64,000 nucleotides of DNA, from assembly GCA_009760855.2 (NCBI GenBank), contig WPIO01000003.1, positions 8,986,001 to 9,050,000 on the forward strand. Direction: 5' to 3'. A program made the translations under genes and the position numbers. Origin of the DNA: Cristatella mucedo (taxonomy: Eukaryota > Bryozoa > Phylactolaemata > Cristatellidae). The notes under the pieces were generated by a model, which searched no databases, was not told the DNA's origin, and saw only the letters and a list, made by a program, of their open reading frames with translations. The first letter of the stretch is position 1. Every line of letters begins with the position of its first letter. Of the stretch, positions 57,701 to 64,000 are shown piece by piece.

Positions 57701-59888
57701 TGAATTTTCTTTTGTGGGCTTATGCATGCTGGCACTGAGATAATTATCGCTAACCAATTGGATTAATCCTTTCCAGCATATGTAAAGTGCATAGAAAAAG
57801 ATTTAGTTCTCTTAGAGTGCTTTGCATACGTCTCATTAATATTCTTCTATGTGCCAAGTTTGACCTAGGGAAACATAACCAAGATAATGATAAGGTCAAG
57901 GCCACTTCATAGTGAGCTCCCTTCACTAAGAGGCTTCCCTTTTAACACCATTCATATTCAATCATATACAGTTGTTCAGTTAAGATGCTTTTCTTTTAAA
58001 ACCATTTTAATAGATTGCCTATGAACACAGAATGGACAGTGACACAACCCTTGAAAAAACTAAAACTAAGTGTAAGCAAATAATACAGATACATTTGGTG
58101 AGTGCAAAGCGATGCGAGCTACGCTAATAGCATAACGTAGCTCGGCAGTGCCCAGACCGTTCAGAACGCGATATGAATGTGAGATAGACATTTTTTAAAT
58201 CTAATTAATACTACATTACTAGAACTTCTCTGTGGCTTATTTATTAGCCTATTTTCTCGGGTTCTGTTGTCTAAACCCTTAGAAATGGCAATCCCGCTGA
58301 AAGTCCAGAAACCGTTTTGGCTTTTCTCTGTGATACTGCTTGTATACATGTTGGGTGGTACCGTATTACGAAGAACTTAATTTTAATGTTTAAGCTAGCT
58401 TGCCAAATCAGCTTGGTCTTAAGTGTCTAGTGAGATTTTTAAATTCGGAATAGGTGTGCCACTTGCAGCGCTATGCCTTGCTTTTTGACATCGAGGCTCT
58501 TCATGAGTGCTCAGCTTCACAGAGCCTCTGCTTATTCCTTAGCTGGAAAGAGCAGTGCTAAACATTTCAACTGGTTAGCTGATTGTGCATGTGATTCCTT
58601 AGGCATTAATGAACCCTCCATTATGCCGACTTGTTTGGCCTATTTCTGCAAGTCATCTTATAATAATAATAATAATGCACTTGATAAAGCGCCCCCAGAG
58701 AACTCAATCTCTTTCTAGGCGCTTTACATTTGCTGCAAAGGGAAATGCAATGGAATGGTGAGTAATATCATGCTTCATAAACAAACAAAATGAATACTAT
58801 GGTTAGGGGTGACATGCACAGGGTCAGCATGCAAATGTGGTTATTGGCAGCATACACAGTGTCAGCACACATGAGCACATGAAGGACGAATCACGTGGAC
58901 CCACTAAATGCTGTCCTAAATAGGTGTGTTTGTAAGTTCTTTTTAAATGTGGTCAGGTCAGGGGGTGTTCTGACGCAGGTCGGGAGGGAGTTCCAGGCTT
59001 TGGGAGCATACGAACTAAATGCACGGTCTCCAAAGGATTTGAGGTTTGCACGAGGTATTTCTAGACTGTTGGATTCCGAAAAGCGGGTGGTACGATGCTT
59101 GGCCTGATGGGGGAGTATATCTGAGAGATAGGCTGGAGCGAAAGAATGAAGTGACCTAAAAGTGAGCGACAAAACCTTGAAGTCAATCCGTCGCTTGACT
59201 GGTAGCCAGTGCAGGTCGGCGAGAAGTGGTGTGATGTGGCAACTGCAAAGCTCATGACAGACAAGCCTAGCTGCCGAGTTTTGCACCAGCTGCAATTGCC
59301 TGATCGCACATGCTGGTAGGCCAGTAAGCAGTGGGTTGCAGAAGTCGAGACGGGATGTCACGAATGCATGGACCAACTTAGATGTGGTATCTTTATCTAA
59401 ACAAGCCCGAATTTTAGCAATGTTATGAAGCTGAAAATAGGCAGATTTGACTGTGGAGCTGATATGGTCGTCTAACGAGAGGTCGCTTTGGAATTTGACA
59501 CCTAGATTTCGAGCTGATTCAACTGGAGATATGCTGGCAGAGCCAATTTTGAGCCTCAGCCTTTCCAATTTGCGAATCACACTGGGTTTGCCCATAACTA
59601 GTAAGTTAGTTTTATCATCGTTTAGTTTTAGAAGATTTGCTGCCATCCATGTGCGGATGTCATCAATACATGCAGCAAGTGAGTTGAGAGAATTTGAGGT
59701 GCTCGAAGGCTGGGAGGGATCAGAGCTTGCGTGGATACTTCTATAGAAACCTGCTTGCAGATTTCATCGCTTCAGCAACATGACTTTGACTGCACTCGAA
59801 CAAATTTGCTACGTCAAAAAGGTGTTGGCAGACTGATCTGTAATGAATCGTCTGATCAGCTGGTGACAATGAACTTGGTGCAGAAAAG
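40764..59888 (+). CDS. Secreted or cell-surface leucine-rich repeat protein (6 exons seen, 3' end missing)
   Basis: The exons are 40764-41082, 45108-45322, 51493-51589, 53463-54893, 56127-56272 and 59761-59888, with GT-AG introns and all phases agreeing. They give about 778 residues. The order is a signal peptide with a polyalanine core and LAAAVLLLLPG, an LRRNT cap (CPAQCRC...MTCVGLLEMPSTVPA), then about 22 LRRs of the 24-residue LxxLxLxxNxI type. Examples are LQELDVSGNRLHDLDSHVF and LRVLNVAGNELTGIRSGSL. The LRRCT cap is NGNPWRCDCHLQWL, VVCKVPDSF and DFDC. The fold is extracellular and typical of adhesion, receptor or matrix proteins such as acid-labile-subunit-like or chaoptin/convoluted-like proteins. 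I cannot name the orthologue. No membrane segment was seen, because the C-terminus is not found. Confidence 0.9.
41292..41865. repeat. 570-bp polypyrimidine (CT/TCTG) tract
   Basis: Almost every base on the plus strand is C or T apart from interspersed TGTCTG units. Ser/Leu-rich open frames across it are artefacts. It lies near the start of LRR intron 1. Confidence 0.97.
42245..42465 (+). mobile_element. Divergent LINE 3' end
   Basis: GTAAGCCCCCAAAGCCTAAA is followed by CAGCAGATGCAAAGTGTGTA, GAGTTAGTTCTCTTTGGG and a TTATTATTG tail. Confidence 0.65.
42487..42605 (+). mobile_element. LINE family B 3' terminal sequence
   Basis: GAGATGAAATCCGTCGCTTC and TTTGTGGCTATGTGGAGTTT match the block at 18957-19080. 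Confidence 0.55.
42665..42738. repeat. (CT)n microsatellite
   Basis: An uninterrupted CT run of about 74 bp. Confidence 0.98.
44049..44074. repeat. (CA)n microsatellite, short
   Basis: A CA run of about 25 bp. Confidence 0.9.
44160..44460 (+). repeat. Unclassified dispersed repeat, copy 1
   Basis: Landmarks are TTGTGCCACATCACTACACG, TTTTCTCCTCACTCTCATTT, AAAAATTGCTGCGCTTCTGC and CCAAACCGGTCAGCTGGCCG. They recur in the same order at 45985-46180. Confidence 0.65.
44468..44632 (-). mobile_element. tRNA-derived SINE, family II, minus strand
   Basis: TTGTATAGCACCCCAGGAGA and TCTCTATTGAGGTGCTTCAC give the inverted tail; GGCTCGAGCCTGTGACCTC the inverted B-box; GGGCGAGCATCTTAACCGCT the inverted A-box. 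Part of the tail is duplicated. Confidence 0.8.
45108..45322 (+). CDS. LRR gene exon 2: end of LRRNT and first LRRs
   Basis: It lies between acceptor GGAATCATAG and donor gtactg. With the preceding G it gives VPADVKKLMIYGDRYTL, then LKQLTPETFAGAHELQELF and IEGNDIQ. It ends in phase 0 inside an LRR. Confidence 0.9.
45828..45975 (-). mobile_element. tRNA-derived SINE, family I, minus strand
   Basis: An AAATAAATAAATAAA-type tail is followed by CCTAGCTGATTTAACAACTT, ACGGCTATCATCACAGCTTG and B-box GGATTCGAACCCA. Confidence 0.78.
45985..46180 (+). repeat. Unclassified dispersed repeat, copy 2
   Basis: CATGTGCCACATAGCTAAGT, TTTTCTCCTCACTCTTTTTT, AAGTTGCTGCACTTGTGCAT and CAAATCAGTCAGTTGGCTGT are collinear with 44160-44460. 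Confidence 0.65.
49918..50060 (-). mobile_element. tRNA-derived SINE, family III, minus strand, decayed
   Basis: The reverse strand has GCGGGCTCAACTCC (B-box) and ends ATTGGTGTGTTATGAGC, like the copy at 4465-4665. Confidence 0.45.
51010..51200 (-). mobile_element. LINE family B fragment, minus strand
   Basis: GGAGGGCAGTCGAGGAATTG, AGCCGCAGCTCAGGACGGCT and GAAACGAGTTGTTCAGTCCA match 7203-7350 in order. Confidence 0.65.
51493..51589 (+). CDS. LRR gene exon 3
   Basis: It lies between acceptor TTGCTTTGCAG and donor gtatgt. It encodes TLQPKAFSAVPKLRLLSF and RKNHLKELSAESLR, continuing the 24-residue register from exon 2. It ends in phase 1. Confidence 0.9.
52470..53140 (-). mobile_element. LINE family A-like copy, minus strand, divergent
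   Basis: (AAT)n at 52472-52494 is followed by TAAGAGAGCTAAATCTCTTA (inverted hairpin). Then come TGGCTTTGGGACCATGCAAA, GACCTACAAGTCAGTGACAG and GGGAGCCAGTGCAGATCGGT. Confidence 0.78.
53228..53325 (-). mobile_element. tRNA-derived SINE, family II, minus strand
   Basis: ATAAGCGCTCTTAATAATCT and CTCTATTCAGGTGCTGTACA give the inverted tail; CGGCTCAAGCCCCGACCTC the inverted B-box. Confidence 0.7.
53463..54893 (+). CDS. LRR gene exon 4: about 19 LRRs in one 1.43-kb exon
   Basis: It lies between acceptor GCTGCTTTGCAG and donor gtgagc. It encodes consecutive LRRs from LDLLRDADFSSNEIRSIDEQ to LKSLNLADNALQTIGEAV, each 24-25 residues, with Gly/Ser/Ala-rich insertions in the last repeats (GGGSGSAAAAE). 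It is very GC-rich in the third codon position, unlike the surrounding introns. It starts after 2 bases and ends in phase 1. Confidence 0.96.
54894..56126 (+). other. LRR gene intron 4
   Basis: An impure (AGC)n run is at 54926-54985 just after the donor. I see no exon or recognisable repeat in the rest. Confidence 0.6.
56127..56272 (+). CDS. LRR gene exon 5: LRRCT cap, first part
   Basis: It lies between acceptor GATAACAG and donor gtacgt. It encodes GELHLNGNPWRCDCHLQWL and EKVVCKVPDSFSGRE. CDC plus one more Cys are three of the four LRRCT cysteines. Confidence 0.93.
56350..56480 (+). mobile_element. tRNA-derived SINE, family II
   Basis: CGGTTAAGGTGCTCTCGCCC (A-box), GGTGGTGGGCTCGAGCCC (B-box), GAAGCGCCTGAATAGAGATT, AAGTTCTCCTAGG (tail hairpin). 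Confidence 0.85.
57590..57850 (+). mobile_element. Divergent LINE 3' end
   Basis: CATCACCTGACTTAGAAACA, GTAAAGTGCATAGAAAAAGA and TTTAGTTCTCTTAGAGTGCT follow the LINE A 3' order. Confidence 0.65.
58660..59745 (-). mobile_element. LINE family A, best-preserved copy, minus strand
   Basis: An uninterrupted minus-strand frame of 251 residues (59646 to 58891) reads LLKLNDDKTNLLVMGKPS, NLGVKFQSDLSLDDHISS, LVHAFVTSRLDFCNPLL, DLHWLPVKRRIDFKVLSL and [12 protein letters not shown]. This is the part after the YADD motif of an L2/CR1-type reverse transcriptase. The 3' UTR and hairpin follow, and the AAT tail is at 58663. The 5' end is truncated at about 59745, next to an LRR gene exon. Confidence 0.92.
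59761..59888 (+). CDS. LRR gene exon 6: end of LRRCT
   Basis: It lies between acceptor CCTGCTTGCAG and donor gtaagg. Joined in phase 0 after SGRE it reads ISSLQQHDFDCTRTNLL, supplying the fourth LRRCT cysteine, then a short polar stretch with one more Cys. It ends in phase 2. An earlier donor at 59822 is possible but weaker. Confidence 0.75.
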
Positions 59889-60041
59889 GTAAGGGCATCG
59901 GCTAGTTATAATCTCGTTGGCGACTGGATTGAGACCTTTGTCGGTTGCTCTGTAAGACATGTCTTTCTGCCTAGTCTGTTTCTGCATTTTTTTGCAATGA
60001 TTTGTTTAGTAAGCTGGACGTCTCATGTTTTGCAGTTAATA

Positions 60042-60200
60042 ATAATGATAATATAATTCCTTCGTATAGCGCCTTCAGAGAACTTAATCTCTATTCAGGC
60101 ACTTCGCCATGGGGCTTGAGCCCACGACCTCGGTCATCGAATACAATCACCTTGACCTTGGTCGGTGGTGCGAGTACCTTAACTAAATGGGCCAAGCCAA
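60042..60200 (-). mobile_element. tRNA-derived SINE, family II, minus strand
   Basis: AATAATGATAATATAATTCC, TAGCGCCTTCAGAGAACTTA, GGCTTGAGCCCACGACCTCG and GCGAGTACCTTAACTAAATG give tail, hairpin, B-box and A-box, all inverted. Confidence 0.85.
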
Positions 60201-60229
60201 AACCAGTTAGTTGATTCCACAGCTTTGCC

Positions 60230-60385
60230 CTCGGGTCTTAGTCTCGGAGCTTGCACTTCACGACCCCTATTCCTAGGTTTAATTCCTTCAGCAGGCAATT
60301 TTTTATTGCCCACTTCAAGCAAGATTGATGTCGCTATGGCTCTTCTGATCACTATGTAAATAAGGCTGTTGAAACAGCTAACCTT
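60230..60385 (+). mobile_element. tRNA-derived SINE, family I, decayed
   Basis: CTTGCACTTCACGACCCC, TAGGTTTAATTCCTTCAGCA and AAGGCTGTTGAAACAGCTAA. Confidence 0.65.
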
Positions 60386-60829
60386 GATTTTTACTTTGCA
60401 TGACCTGTTGCAAACACATGTCAACATCATTAACTTCACGCCTGACCCTACTAGAATCTCTAAACCTTGTGGCATCAGGCAATTCGTAGCATTCATAGCA
60501 CTACCTGAAGAACTGTTGGATCGAAGACCGATGCATATATCATCCTTGCTTTCAGGCTGTGCAGACAATCAGTCTCGAGCCATTGTTACTATCGGATTCG
60601 CATACGGTGACGGATAGTGATCGAAGGTTAAGCGAAGCTTAGCACGCTCGATACTTTATCCTACGCTATTGCGGTGTTGAACAGGGAACCGAAGCTTGGA
60701 GTTGCAGTTCAGAACTGCAGTCACCTTGAGAGCGTGGAGAGCAGTTCCTAGAAATTAAAAGCAATATACGTAAATACACGCACAGAACATCGTTAAATAT
60801 TTTCACAAGACTTTTGTTCTCCGCCTTGG

Positions 60830-61005
60830 TGAGCCGTGATGGCTCACTAGGTAAGGTGGTTGCTTTTCACGACTTCGGCCCAGAGGTCGTGGGTTCGAAT
60901 CCTGTGGTGGGCGATCCTTTATCCCCACTGCAAGCGGTGGTGATAGCCGTAAAGGCTTTTCTGTCGCTATACAAAAGAGGCTGTTGAATCAGCTAGTTTT
61001 TTTTA
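60830..61005 (+). mobile_element. tRNA-derived SINE, family I, best-preserved copy
   Basis: GTGATGGCTCACTAGGTAAG (A-box region), GTCGTGGGTTCGAATCCTG (perfect B-box), GATAGCCGTAAAGGC and AGAGGCTGTTGAATCAGCTA, then a T-rich end. Confidence 0.88.
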
Positions 61006-61511
61006 TTTGCTCCTACAATACTTTCTGCTGTAACTCGAGCCACCGTCATATTTCTAATTCTAGGTTAACTCCAAACGTGCCTCTGATTTATGTGCGTGGC
61101 TTTCCAGCCCAGTGTGTTGTTAAAGTTAAGGCGCCTTTTTCACAGCCTTAACATGCTGCTGTATTTCTGGATTAATAGCCAACTATGCAAAGACTATACC
61201 GATGTCGTAATCATTGCATCTAACTAGGAGGATATTTGACAGAGAACAAGTCGAGCAACACACCAATTAAGATATTAGGCATTATTTTTGGCAAATGTGT
61301 TGATTGTGTGTGCGTGATAAATATTCTTTGACATTTTGTTGAAATTTAGCATGTAGAGCCATGATTCTGCCACTGGTCGCATTTTGAGAGCAGCTCGTTA
61401 GTGCCGATTCTAAGCTGACTGCTAGGACTGTAATCTCTATGGCAGTGTCTCTGTTTGTTGTTGGTCCTAGCGTGCTTCCCACTGTTTCTGTTGCCGCTGA
61501 GTGCAGCGATT

Positions 61512-61672
61512 GGCAAGCTGGTTTGGTCCAGCGGTTAATGTGCTCGCCCCGACCAAGGTCTGGCCGAGGTCGTGGGCTCGAGCCCCCGAGGCATGTGTGA
61601 AGCGCCTGAATAGAGATTAAGTTATCTTGGGGCGCTATACAAATGAATTTTATTATATTATTATTATTATTG
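61512..61672 (+). mobile_element. tRNA-derived SINE, family II, full-length with (ATT)n tail
   Basis: CTGGTTTGGTCCAGCGGTTA and ATGTGCTCGCCCCGACC (A-box side), GTCGTGGGCTCGAGCCC (B-box), GAAGCGCCTGAATAGAGATT, AAGTTATCTTGGGGCGC, then TTATTATTATTATT. Confidence 0.9.
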
Positions 61673-61984
61673 GGTGTGCAGTTAAGGGATGAGCTCACTC
61701 AGGATTGGTTTGCTAAGGATCCCACGTTCTGCCCTACAGAAGTAACTAGTCCATCTGAAGCTTATTCCGATAGACTTGATTTAGGGCAAAGTAATGGGGT
61801 GCATCAAGGAGCAACGATGTATCAGCTAATTGTGTCTCGTTTGGAATAGAGACAGCCGGCTTTCTGCTATGGACACTGTGCCCATAACAGAAAGCTGGCT
61901 GTTTCTTAGCAACAACGACACCGTATTAGTTGAGCATGTTGGGAACATCTGGTGATAGTGTGATACACCTCCTGCCTCATCAAA

Positions 61985-62125
61985 AATAAATAAATACCAG
62001 CTGATTTATCAACCTCTTTTTGTATATCGGCAGAAGAGCCTTAAAGGCTATCACCACCCCTTGCAGCAGCAATAAAAGATCGCTCATCTCAGGATTCAAA
62101 CCCACGACCTCGGCTAAGCACAAAG
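61985..62125 (-). mobile_element. tRNA-derived SINE, family I, minus strand
   Basis: AAATAAATAAATACCAGCTG, AAAGGCTATCACCACCCCTT and B-box GGATTCAAACCCACGACCTC. Confidence 0.8.
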
Positions 62126-64000
62126 CAGTGCTTAGTGAAATTATTTATGTTAAATCATAAGAGGATTATAGGTAACCGAGAAAATGAATATCGGTGGAGG
62201 TAAGATAATGACACTGCGTTTTAGCTGTTCCGACGAATTGCCTTACGTGGTACACTTGGAAGCACTTGCCAGCACTGGTCGATGTCGGAATCTTATGCAG
62301 CATGACTCTTGGACTGCTAATGCGGTTGGCCTGCATGCATGGCAGTCCTTGTTACTGCTTGTGTAAAACACGTGCCTCTTATTGGAAGGTTCTCACTCTG
62401 GCTGTGTAGTCTAATAGCTGTGAGAGACTCATTGATCAAGTGCTGCTGCTTGCACGGCCGAGCTTTTGATTCGAAGCCCCCAAGTGGCAGTTTTTGCTCT
62501 AGCAGCCCCGTGCTGCAAACAAACTAAAAACTATTGTTTCTGTCAGCAGCGTACTGTTCAAGCAGTGATATGGTCACACTTTTATCACTTCAAAGCAGCC
62601 GAGTCTAATAATCCTTTTCAAACATATGCCAAAACCTGAGGAATCTCTATTCTTTCGTGGGTCGACCGTCGTCACCTTGGTAGCAGACTTCCAGATGAGT
62701 CAACCAGTGAGATAAGTTGGTGTGTGTACTGATTACTGGGCTTGACTTCTGGTATAGAACTCCTGCCACGGCGGGGAATTTTTACTCTTTGACTTTTCAT
62801 CGAAAAGAGCAGAGTGCTCTTTTATCTGCTAGAAGCAATAAGTGCCCAGGCATCCTGCATGCTGTGACCTTGTGTGGAGCATTTGAACTGGCTCATTTAT
62901 AGTGTCTTGCTTGTATCCTTCTTTTAAGGGATAATCCTTGCTTCGAGTACAGCAAAGCTGACAAATGATAGTCATCGAATGCGTTCTCTCCGAAAATGCA
63001 GCTCAGGTTGTCAGATTAGGTCGGAGCTGACGCAAGTGACACTCTTCCCTTTCGATACACAGGCCAATATCCTTTGCCGATCGAGACATAAAGTCTATTG
63101 CATGCAGACCACTCATATGATTTAGCTCCGACTTATTGGCCAAGGATGTGTCTCTAGCTCGATTAATGAGCACATCTGGCATGTACATCCTACCTGTACA
63201 TCCTGTATGTGCATCTTACGTATGGTATTACCACCTATAGACAGCCACCCCGTGGTCAGCGGTATTTTATAAGTGATGGTCTCTGTAGTGATAGTTGCCA
63301 TGCTGGCTTGGCTGCTTCATGGCATGCTTGCCATGGCTAATATCCCGCATTCAATCGTTAAGCGCAGTTAAGCATGCAAAGCATAGAGGAGCAGAGAAGA
63401 CAAGTTCATTGGAGAGCTAAGGGACAGTGGACAGACACTGACATTCAGTTGAGACGGATGGAAATGATGCAAGGTCGTTGCAGGTAAAGCTGGAACGATT
63501 TTCATACATTTGTTGCATAATAGCCGAAGGTCTCATCATCAAAAGATTTCAATTTAGTCATGTGTAGGTGGGCTGGTGCAAGCGAATGAACAGGCCAAGA
63601 ATACCTCAATACCATGAAGCTACCAATAGGCCAGATAGAGGACCTTGACGTATGTACATATGGCCTGTTCGATAAGCCATCTCCAGAAGCAGTGGGTATC
63701 ACAGCAGGAGCCGATATTATAGGAGCTTATTCACGATAGGAAATTAAGAAAAAAAAAGTAAAATGCAATCTCGTTGCCCGGCTAGGGTGTGTTAGCAGCA
63801 GACGATGTGTGCGTGCTTGATGTTGTTTGCCGGCTGTTGGCCAAAGCAGCAGGGTGGGCACCGAAAACTCTTTTTACTTTCACAACAGAGATCTGGCTGA
63901 GATTGGCCCAGCCAGAGGCAGACCGAGACTACAGGCAGACTTCAGGCCGAGCATGACAATAGCCCGAGTGCCTAACCACTCAAACTTCTCAGTGGACAAT

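Larger units (their letters stand above)
56273..59760 (+). other. LRR gene intron 5
   Basis: It holds a family II SINE (56350-56480), a divergent LINE 3' end (57590-57850) and a large inverted LINE A (58660-59745). I see nothing recognisable in 56500-57580 or 57860-58650. Confidence 0.6.
61006..64000. other. 3' end of the window, no clear exon
   Basis: It holds SINE copies at 61512-61672 and 61985-62125. I could not find the next LRR gene exon, which should begin with one base completing a codon. Open frames at 62184-62366 and 62717-62902 lack support. Confidence 0.5.

Noticed and set aside
60830-60915. Functional tRNA gene
   Set aside because: A- and B-boxes are present but the sequence cannot form a full cloverleaf with its neighbours, and it carries a SINE body and tail repeated many times in the window.

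Overview
This window is animal (metazoan) nuclear DNA: multi-exon genes with GT-AG introns of 0.1 to 6 kb, long CA and CT microsatellites, and dozens of decayed non-LTR retrotransposon and tRNA-derived SINE copies. A decayed repeat ORF near the left end resembles sequences I associate mainly with arthropod genomes. Codon use and intron style also fit an invertebrate, but I cannot name the species. There are no prokaryotic operons, CRISPR arrays or rRNA genes, and I see no functional tRNA gene.

Four genes can be reconstructed exon by exon with matching splice phases. (1) The 3' part of a class II phosphoinositide 3-kinase (PIK3C2 type) lies on the + strand in ten exons between 89 and 21561. 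It covers the end of the kinase domain, the PX domain and the C-terminal C2 domain; its 5' part is outside the window. (2) MED20, a Mediator head subunit, is complete on the - strand (27389 to 22816, four coding exons, 209 aa) and converges on PIK3C2. (3) SNRPF (Sm protein F of the spliceosomal snRNPs) is complete on the + strand (32090 to 36510, four coding exons, 87 aa). One of its introns is almost filled by an 18-bp GC-rich minisatellite. (4) A secreted or cell-surface protein with about 22 leucine-rich repeats lies on the + strand (40764 to at least 59888, six exons seen), with signal peptide, LRRNT and LRRCT caps. Its 3' end was not found.

Introns and intergenic DNA carry at least two related L2/CR1-type LINE families and at least two tRNA-derived SINE families. 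One SINE family ends in the same hairpin and (ATT)n tail as the LINE. Two further dispersed repeats are unclassified. Just upstream of the MED20 start codon is an unusual element of about 0.85 kb. It is bounded by inverted clusters of a GGACATTTCCCCC motif and contains a degenerate TTTAGGG (plant-type telomeric) array and a GC-rich core.

The genes belong to separate housekeeping or cell-surface roles (lipid signalling, transcription, splicing, adhesion or recognition) and do not form a functional cluster. I found no clearly new biological system. The most unusual items are the telomere-like element at the MED20 promoter, the LINE/SINE shared hairpin, and the long LRR protein.
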